From assembly GCA_938008415.1 (NCBI GenBank), contig CALLKI010000023.1:1-18927 (forward strand): DNA of 18,927 nt. The letters run 5' to 3'. This DNA comes from an uncultured Luteimonas sp. GTDB lineage: Bacteria; Pseudomonadota; Gammaproteobacteria; Xanthomonadales; Xanthomonadaceae. The notes under the pieces are model-generated. The model searched no databases and was not told where the DNA came from. It saw only the letters and a list, made by a program, of their open reading frames with translations. This document shows positions 14,063 to 18,927 of the stretch, piece by piece (the first letter of the stretch is position 1; every line of letters starts with the position of its first letter). A program made the position numbers and the translations under genes.

Positions 14063-15949
14063 TCAGATGGCGATCGACTTGAGCTTGCGCTTGCCGCCGT
14101 AGATCAGGGTGGCGATGCCGCGCGACACGGTGACCGCGGTGAACACCGAGGTCAGGATGCCGATCACCATGGTCACGGCGAAGCCGCGCAGCGGGCCGGT
14201 GCCGAAGGCGTACAGCGCGATGCCCGCCAGCAGCGCGGTCATGTTGGAGTCGAAGATGGTGCCGGAGGCCTTGTCGTAGCCGGTGGCGATCGCGGCCCGC
14301 GGCGGAAGCCCCGTGCGCAGCTCCTCGCGGATGCGTTCGTTGATCAGCACGTTGGCGTCCACCGACATGCCGATCGACAGCGCCAGGCCGGCGAAGCCCG
14401 GCAGGGTCATCGTCGCGCCGAACACCGACATCAGCGCCACCACCATCAGCAGGTTCAGCAGCAGCGCCGCGCAGGTGATCAGGCCGAACATGCGGTAGTA
14501 GATGGCGAAGAACAGCAGCGTGAACAGGAACGCGAACTGCACGGCCTTGACGCCGCGGGCCACGTTCTCGGCGCCCAGCGACGGGCCGACCACGCCTTCC
14601 TCGACGAAGTCCATCGGCGCGGCCAAGGCGCCGGCCTTGAGCTGCTTGGCCAGCGAGTTGGCCTCCTCGCGGCTCAGGCCGGTGGTCTGGAAGTCCTTGC
14701 CGAAGGCGCCGCGGATGGTCGCCGAGCTGATCACGCGCTCGGTGGTCCTCGACGAGTGCACTTCCTTGCCATCGACGATGGTGACCGTCGGGATGCGCTC
14801 GACGTAGACGATGCCGAGGCGGTTGCCGATGTTCTCGACCGTGTGGTCGAACATGCGCTTGCCGGCCGCGGAGCTGAGGGTGACGCTCACCGCAGGCAGG
14901 CCGGTCTGCGGGTCGACCGTGGGCACCGCGTTCACCAGGTCCTCGCCGGACGCCAGCAGGCGCTTGGACAGCAGCAGCGGGCGGCCGTAGTCGTCGTAGT
15001 AGATCCGCGAGTCGGCCGGGATGTTGCCGTCGGCCAGTGCCGCGGCGGCCTGCAGCTCGTCGCCGGTAACGGCGCGGAACTCGAGCGTGGCCGCGGCGCC
15101 GATCAGGCGCTTGGCCTCGGCGGTGTCCTGCAGGCCCGGCAGCTGGATCACCAGGCGATCCTCGCCCTGGCGCTGCAGCACCGGCTCGGCCACGCCGATG
15201 GCGTTGATCCGGTTGGAGATGACGTTGCGGTTCTGCTCGATGGCGTCCACCGCGATCCGCGCCAGCTCGGATTCCGGCAGCCGCACCGTCAGCCGGCTGC
15301 CATCGCCGTCGATCACCGGCGCCGCGCCGACGGCGCCGCCTGCGCCGGTGATGCCGGTGACGGCGGTGACGATGGCGCGGCGGGCATCATCCGGGTTGGC
15401 GTTCCGGGTCAGCACCACCTCGATCGAGTGGTCCGGCCGGCGGTTGACCGCGGTGTAGCCGACACGGCCTTCGCGCAGCGACTGGCGGATGGCGTCGGCG
15501 TAGCTCTCGACCCGCTTCTCCAGCGCCGCGTTGCGGTCCACCTGCATGGTGAAGTGCACGCCACCCTGCAGGTCCAGGCCCAGCGACATCGGCCTGGCCC
15601 CGATCTTCTCCAGCCAGCCCGGGGTGGTCGGCACCAGGTTCAGGGCGGTGGTGTAGTCCTCGCCCAGCGCCGGGCGCAGCACGTCGGCGGCCCGGGTCTG
15701 GGTCTGCGCGTCGGCCAGGCGCACCAGCAGCTGCCCGTCCTGCAGCTCCACCGACTTCGGCTCGATCCCGGCCTCCTTCAACAGCGACCGCACGCGCTGC
15801 GACAGCGCCTCGTCCACCACGACCGCCGGGCGGTTCTTCGTGATCTGGACGGAAGGATCCTTCTGGTAGAGGTTGGGCAGCGCGTACAGCGTGCTCAACA
15901 CCACCACGAGCAGGATGACGAGGTATTTCCAGCGGGGAAATTCGAGCAT
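14063..15949 (-). CDS. secD: Protein translocase subunit SecD
   Basis: A 628-residue inner-membrane partner of SecF. It has an N-terminal membrane segment (8-25), a large periplasmic P1 region with the signature GLDLQGGVHF (124-133), and five C-terminal membrane segments. The motif SIGMSVDANVLINERIREEL, with its conserved Asp near residue 531, is thought to take part in proton-driven movement. The start at 15949 (MLEFPRWKY) is preferred to an in-frame GTG at 15997, because it matches the usual SecD N-terminus and the extra 16 residues are Arg/Pro-rich. Its ribosome-binding site is poor. It lies 132 bp after yajC and 19 bp before secF. Confidence 0.96.
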   Translation of the reverse strand: MLEFPRWKYLVILLVVVLSTLYALPNLYQKDPSVQITKNRPAVVVDEALSQRVRSLLKEAGIEPKSVELQDGQLLVRLADAQTQTRAADVLRPALGEDYTTALNLVPTTPGWLEKIGARPMSLGLDLQGGVHFTMQVDRNAALEKRVESYADAIRQSLREGRVGYTAVNRRPDHSIEVVLTRNANPDDARRAIVTAVTGITGAGGAVGAAPVIDGDGSRLTVRLPESELARIAVDAIEQNRNVISNRINAIGVAEPVLQRQGEDRLVIQLPGLQDTAEAKRLIGAAATLEFRAVTGDELQAAAALADGNIPADSRIYYDDYGRPLLLSKRLLASGEDLVNAVPTVDPQTGLPAVSVTLSSAAGKRMFDHTVENIGNRLGIVYVERIPTVTIVDGKEVHSSRTTERVISSATIRGAFGKDFQTTGLSREEANSLAKQLKAGALAAPMDFVEEGVVGPSLGAENVARGVKAVQFAFLFTLLFFAIYYRMFGLITCAALLLNLLMVVALMSVFGATMTLPGFAGLALSIGMSVDANVLINERIREELRTGLPPRAAIATGYDKASGTIFDSNMTALLAGIALYAFGTGPLRGFAVTMVIGILTSVFTAVTVSRGIATLIYGGKRKLKSIAI

Positions 15950-16081
15950 GGGAGGAACCGTTCTGGTCGGTGGTGACGGGCGGCGGCCGGCGGCCACCGC
16001 CCTGCCCCGCGCGCCCGGCGCGGGAACCGGTCCCGGCCGCGGCCGCGGCTGCGCCGCGCCCGGCCGGAACGCCGCCGCGGC
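15950..16081 (-). other. GC-rich spacer between yajC and secD with possible stem-loops
   Basis: No gene is seen in these 132 bp. The DNA is extremely GC-rich, with at least one clean stem-loop (CCCGCGC 16006-16012 with GCGCGGG 16018-16024) and the adjacent short repeat GGGAACCGGTCCC (16022-16034). The spacer is long for an operon of this type. The hairpins could slow polymerase or affect mRNA stability, but there is no T-tract. Confidence 0.4.
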
Positions 16082-16423
16082 TTACGCCGACTTCAGGGTG
16101 CCCTTGGGCAGGACGTTGCCGATCGCGCCCTTCTGCACGCGGATCTCGACCCGGTCGGCGACCTCGAGGGTGACGAAGCTGTCGCCGATGCCGCGCACGA
16201 CGCCGGCGATGCCGCCCGCGGTGACGACCTCGTCGCCGACGGCCAGCTTCTCGAGCATGGCCCGATGCTCCTTCTGCCGCTTCATCTGCGGCCGGATCAT
16301 CAGGAAGTACATGATCGCGATCAGGATGATCGGGAACAGCAGGGTCGACATCAGGCCCGGGGCGCCCTGCTGGCTGGCGGCCTGGGCGTAGGCCGGGGCG
16401 ATCAGGAGGTCAAGCAGGTTCAT
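16082..16423 (-). CDS. yajC: Preprotein translocase subunit YajC
   Basis: A 113-residue small membrane protein that associates with SecDF and SecYEG. The N-terminus MNLLDLLIAPAYAQ is followed by one membrane segment (about 25-43). Next come the family motif IRPQMKRQKEH and a soluble C-terminal domain with LAVGDEVVTAGGIAGVV, a typical YajC signature. It has its own promoter-like element (TGGCATAAT, minus strand, 16459-16467). The spacing from tgt is 96 bp, so yajC-secD-secF can probably be transcribed independently of queA-tgt. No strong Shine-Dalgarno precedes the ATG. Confidence 0.95.
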   Translation of the reverse strand: MNLLDLLIAPAYAQAASQQGAPGLMSTLLFPIILIAIMYFLMIRPQMKRQKEHRAMLEKLAVGDEVVTAGGIAGVVRGIGDSFVTLEVADRVEIRVQKGAIGNVLPKGTLKSA

Positions 16424-16458
16424 CTTGGGATATCCGGTTTCCGGAAAAACAGCAGGGC

Positions 16459-16467
16459 ATTATGCCA
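16459..16467 (-). promoter_or_regulatory. Putative extended -10 promoter of yajC-secD-secF
   Basis: The minus strand reads TGGCATAAT (TGn + CATAAT, five of six), 36 bp before the yajC start. It is the only AT-rich patch in a very GC-rich gap. A palindrome GGCCGGGCCCGGCC lies just upstream (16477-16490) and may act as a weak end for tgt transcripts. Confidence 0.45.
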
Positions 16468-16519
16468 CGGGCCGGCGGCCGGGCCCGGCCGGCCCCCGGG
16501 GGGACCCGGCGCAGGGCGT

Positions 16520-17653
16520 TCAGGCCGCGTCCCCGCGGCGGGCGGCGTGGAAGGACTCCCGGAAGGCGGCGAAGGTTCCCCGTTCGATCGCCTCGCGCAT
16601 CCCGGCCATCAGCCGCTGGTAGTAGCGGAGGTTGTGCAGGGTGCCGAGGATCGGCCCCAGCATCTCGTTGCAGCGGTCCAGGTGGCGCAGGTAGGCGCGG
16701 CTGTAGCCGCCGGCGCAGGCCGGGCAGTCGCAGCCCTCCTCGATCGGGCGCAGGTCCTTCTCGTACTTCGCGTTGCGGATGCGCACCACCCCGGTCGAGG
16801 TGAAGAAGTGGCCGTTGCGCGCGTTGCGGGTCGGCATCACGCAGTCGAACATGTCCACGCCGCGCGCGACCGCCTCGACCAGGTCTTCCGGCCGGCCCAC
16901 GCCCATCAGGTAGCGCGGCCGGTCGGCCGGCAACTGCGGGCAGGTGTGGTCGAGCATGGCGTTGCGCTCGGCCTCGGTCTCGCCCACGGCCAGGCCGCCG
17001 ATGGCGTAGCCGTCGAAGCCGATCGCCTTCAGCCCATCCGCCGAGCGCGTGCGCAGGTCGGGGTGCACGCCGCCCTGGACGATGCCGAACAGCGCCGCGT
17101 CGTTGCCTTCGTGGGCGCGCCTGGAGCGCTCCGCCCAGCGCAGCGACAGCTCCATCGAGCGCTCGACCACGCGCCTGTCCACCGGCCGGCCGTCCACCTG
17201 CACCGGCGGGCACTCGTCGAAGATCATCACGATGTCGCTGCCGAGCACCTTCTGGATGCGCATGGACTCCTCGGGCCCGAGGAACACCTTCGAGCCGTCG
17301 GTGGGCGCGGCGAAGGTCACGCCGGCCTCGGTGATCTTCCGCCGGTGCGCCAGCGAGAACACCTGGAACCCGCCCGAGTCGGTGAGGATCGGGCCGTCCC
17401 AGCGCGTGAAGCCGTGCAGGCCGCCGTGGGCTTCGATCACCTCCAGGCCCGGGCGCAGGTACAGGTGGAAGGTGTTGCCGAGGATGATCTGCGCGCCGGT
17501 CGCCCGGACCTGCTCCGGCAGCATCCCCTTCACCGTGCCGTAGGTGCCCACCGGCATGAACGCCGGCGTCTCCACCGTGCCCCGCGGGAACGCCAGCCGC
17601 CCGCGGCGCGCGGCGCCGTCGGTGGCCAGCAACTGGAACTGCATGCGGGACAT
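16520..17653 (-). CDS. tgt: Queuine tRNA-ribosyltransferase (tRNA-guanine transglycosylase) Tgt
   Basis: A 377-residue enzyme that swaps guanine 34 in the anticodon of GUN tRNAs for the queuosine precursor preQ1. Catalytic features: TDSGGFQVFSL (D92, general acid/base) and DMFDCVMPTRNARNG with D270 as the expected nucleophile. The zinc site CxCxxC (C308, C310, C313) is followed by a His in GTLHNLRYY (H340). The stretch CAGGYSRAYL is one residue longer than CRNYSRAYL in E. coli. The start at 17653 (MSRMQFQLLATDG) fits the family; M4 at 17644 is possible. No Shine-Dalgarno is seen. TAGACT at 17690-17695 on the minus strand might be an internal promoter. It follows queA by 61 bp, and together they carry out consecutive steps of queuosine synthesis. 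Confidence 0.97.
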   Translation of the reverse strand: MSRMQFQLLATDGAARRGRLAFPRGTVETPAFMPVGTYGTVKGMLPEQVRATGAQIILGNTFHLYLRPGLEVIEAHGGLHGFTRWDGPILTDSGGFQVFSLAHRRKITEAGVTFAAPTDGSKVFLGPEESMRIQKVLGSDIVMIFDECPPVQVDGRPVDRRVVERSMELSLRWAERSRRAHEGNDAALFGIVQGGVHPDLRTRSADGLKAIGFDGYAIGGLAVGETEAERNAMLDHTCPQLPADRPRYLMGVGRPEDLVEAVARGVDMFDCVMPTRNARNGHFFTSTGVVRIRNAKYEKDLRPIEEGCDCPACAGGYSRAYLRHLDRCNEMLGPILGTLHNLRYYQRLMAGMREAIERGTFAAFRESFHAARRGDAA

Positions 17654-17714
17654 GGTGGCGGGACGGGACGGAGTGCGGCGGGGGCGGCAAGTCTACCGCC
17701 TGCGCGCCCGCGCA

Positions 17715-18752
17715 TCAGCCCGCGGCTTCCCCCGGGAACAGCAGCATGGCGTCGCCGTAGGAGAAGAACCGGTAGCGCCCGCGCACGGCGTGCCGGTAGG
17801 CCCCGAGGATCCGTTCCCGGCCGGCGAACGCCGAGACCAGCATCAGCAGGGTGGATTCGGGCAGGTGGAAGTTGGTCACCAGCGCGTCGATGCTGCGGAT
17901 CCGGTAACCGGGGAAGATGAAGATGCGCGTCTCGCCCGAGAACGGCCGCAGTTCGCCGTCCTGCATCGCCGTCTCCAGCGCACGCACCACCGTGGTGCCG
18001 ACCGCGACCACGCGCCCGCCCTGCTCGCGCGTGCGCCGCACCTGCGCCACCAGCTCCGCGCCCACGTTCAGCCATTCGCTGTGCATGGTGTGCTGGTGCA
18101 CGTCCTCCACCCGCACCGGCTGGAAGGTGCCGGCGCCGACGTGCAGGGTGACGTGCCCGAAGCACACGCCCCGCGCGCGCAGCGCCTGCAGCAGCGCATC
18201 GTCGAAGTGCAGGCCCGCCGTGGGCGCCGCGACCGCGCCCACCCTGCGCGCGAACACGGTCTGGTAGCGCTCGAAGTCGTCCGCGCCCGGCTCGCGGCGG
18301 ATGTACGGCGGCAACGGCAGGCGCCCGGCCTTGAGCAGCCAGGACTCGAGCACGTCGCCCACGTGGAAGCGCAGGTGGTAGAAGCCCCCGTCGCGGTCCA
18401 GCACCTCGGCCTCGCCGCCGGCATCGAGCAGGATCCGCGAGCCCGGCTTCGGCGCCTTGCTCGCGCCCACCTGCGCGCGCGCCTCGTTGCCGGGCAGCAG
18501 GCGCTCAATCAGGATCTCCACCCGGCCGCCGCTCTGCTTGTGCCCGAACAGGCGCGCCGGGATCACCCGTGTGTCATTGAACACCAGCAGGTCGCCGGGG
18601 CGCAGCCACTCTGGCAGGTCGCGCACGTGCGCATCCACGAACGGGGCATCGCCCGGCGGCACCACCAGCATCCGGCTCGCCGAGCGCTCCGGCAGCGGCT
18701 CCTGGGCGATCAGCTCCGGCGGCAGGTCGTAATGGAAATCGGACTTCTTCAT
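17715..18752 (-). CDS. queA: S-adenosylmethionine:tRNA ribosyltransferase-isomerase QueA
   Basis: A 345-residue enzyme that transfers and isomerises the ribosyl group of S-adenosylmethionine onto preQ1 in tRNA, giving epoxyqueuosine, the step after Tgt. Family-typical stretches include FHYDLPPELIAQEPLPERSASRML at the N-terminus, DLLVFNDTRVIPARLFGHK, AAPTAGLHFD and VTNFHLPESTLLMLVSAFAG. The start at 18752 (MKKSDFHYDL) is the family start. The frame stays open upstream into repeat DNA with no coding character. No Shine-Dalgarno is present, and TACAAT ends only 6 nt before the ATG, suggesting a leaderless mRNA. It is first in a queA-tgt unit, with yajC-secD-secF behind it, a common gammaproteobacterial order. 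Confidence 0.97.
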   Translation of the reverse strand: MKKSDFHYDLPPELIAQEPLPERSASRMLVVPPGDAPFVDAHVRDLPEWLRPGDLLVFNDTRVIPARLFGHKQSGGRVEILIERLLPGNEARAQVGASKAPKPGSRILLDAGGEAEVLDRDGGFYHLRFHVGDVLESWLLKAGRLPLPPYIRREPGADDFERYQTVFARRVGAVAAPTAGLHFDDALLQALRARGVCFGHVTLHVGAGTFQPVRVEDVHQHTMHSEWLNVGAELVAQVRRTREQGGRVVAVGTTVVRALETAMQDGELRPFSGETRIFIFPGYRIRSIDALVTNFHLPESTLLMLVSAFAGRERILGAYRHAVRGRYRFFSYGDAMLLFPGEAAG

Positions 18753-18758
18753 CGGGAA

Positions 18759-18764
18759 ATTGTA
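18759..18764 (-). promoter_or_regulatory. Putative -10 box of queA, implying a leaderless transcript
   Basis: The minus strand reads TACAAT (five of six to consensus), 6 nt before the queA ATG. Transcription started from it would begin at or very near the ATG. Confidence 0.45.
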
Positions 18765-18774
18765 GGCCGCGCAA

Positions 18775-18870
18775 GCTCCTCCCCCCCACCTGCCGGGAAA
18801 GTAAAGCCCCTCCTCCGCTCGCAGAAAGAATTGCCCCTCCCCCCACTTGCGGGGGGAGGCTGGGAGGGGG
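18775..18870. repeat. C-run/G-run palindromic repeats upstream of queA (REP-like, two degenerate copies)
   Basis: A perfect 9-bp hairpin CCTCCCCCC/GGGGGGAGG with loop ACTTGC lies at 18836-18859 and is followed by CTGGGAGGGG. A weaker related copy (GCTCCTCCCCCCCACCTGCCGGG) starts at 18775. This pattern resembles the intergenic palindromes seen in many copies in Xanthomonadaceae genomes. It may explain why the assembly stops here. Nothing coding is seen between 18753 and the window end. Confidence 0.6.
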
Positions 18871-18911
18871 GCAACCCACCATGCGCTGCGGCACTTCACC
18901 CCCACCCCAAC

Positions 18912-18927
18912 AGATCGGCAGAGCGTC
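18912..18927 (+). other. Probable Illumina adapter remnant at contig end
   Basis: The last 16 bases, AGATCGGCAGAGCGTC, match the start of the Illumina TruSeq adapter AGATCGGAAGAGCGTC with one mismatch (C at 18919). They are probably not genomic. Confidence 0.8.

Noticed and set aside
13910..15976. 688-codon plus-strand ORF across secD and secF
   Set aside because: Shadow ORF of low complexity; SecD and SecF on the other strand are unmistakable.
1..18927. CRISPR arrays, tRNA or rRNA genes, insertion sequences, phage genes
   Set aside because: No regularly spaced direct repeats, no tRNA-like cloverleaf sequence and no transposase, integrase or phage protein motifs were seen on either strand.

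Overview
The window is high-GC, densely packed proteobacterial chromosome. Gene content and order (queA-tgt-yajC-secD-secF on one strand, then a divergent suhB/trmJ pair, plus tandem secreted M13 peptidases) point to the Xanthomonadaceae/Lysobacteraceae, close to Lysobacter or Luteimonas. This is inferred from gene order and protein style, not from a search. The last 16 bases match the Illumina adapter with one mismatch, so the right edge is probably a raw contig end and not genome sequence.

Layout, left to right. (1) 1-2505, plus strand: the 3' end of one M13 (neprilysin/PepO-like) metallopeptidase, a strong terminator, then a complete exported M13 paralogue whose second zinc-binding histidine is arginine. 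(2) 2531-3613, minus: a rhomboid intramembrane protease and an alkyltransferase-like (ATL) DNA-lesion-binding protein. (3) 3658-4068, plus: a small uncharacterised protein, divergent from the ATL gene. (4) 4093-5860, minus: a DUF47/PhoU-like protein followed by a Pit phosphate transporter, a classic operon. (5) 6118-8086, plus: a CorC/CNNM-type membrane protein with two CBS domains, then an overlapping ExoD-family membrane protein. The corC leader holds an acidic/proline-rich short ORF that overlaps the corC start, and a hairpin that can hide the corC ribosome-binding site. (6) 8096-12041, minus: trmJ, a periplasmic phosphonate-type binding protein, and a membrane GGDEF-EAL protein joined to it by a 4-base stop/start overlap. 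(7) 12129-12962, plus: suhB. (8) 13014-18752, minus: queA, tgt, yajC, secD, secF and a terminator. (9) 18753-18927: a repeat-rich, non-coding contig edge.

How the genes fit together. queA and tgt are both queuosine tRNA-modification enzymes, and trmJ is a tRNA 2'-O-methyltransferase. YajC-SecD-SecF is the accessory complex of the Sec translocon, the route by which the M13 proteins and the binding protein here would be exported. The binding protein plus GGDEF-EAL pair looks like a ligand-sensing cyclic-di-GMP module. Pit/DUF47 and CorC handle phosphate and divalent metal ions.

The most novel-looking items are the predicted inactive M13 paralogue, the possible ion- or translation-responsive leader of corC, and the binding-protein/c-di-GMP module. 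No CRISPR array, tRNA, rRNA or transposase was seen.
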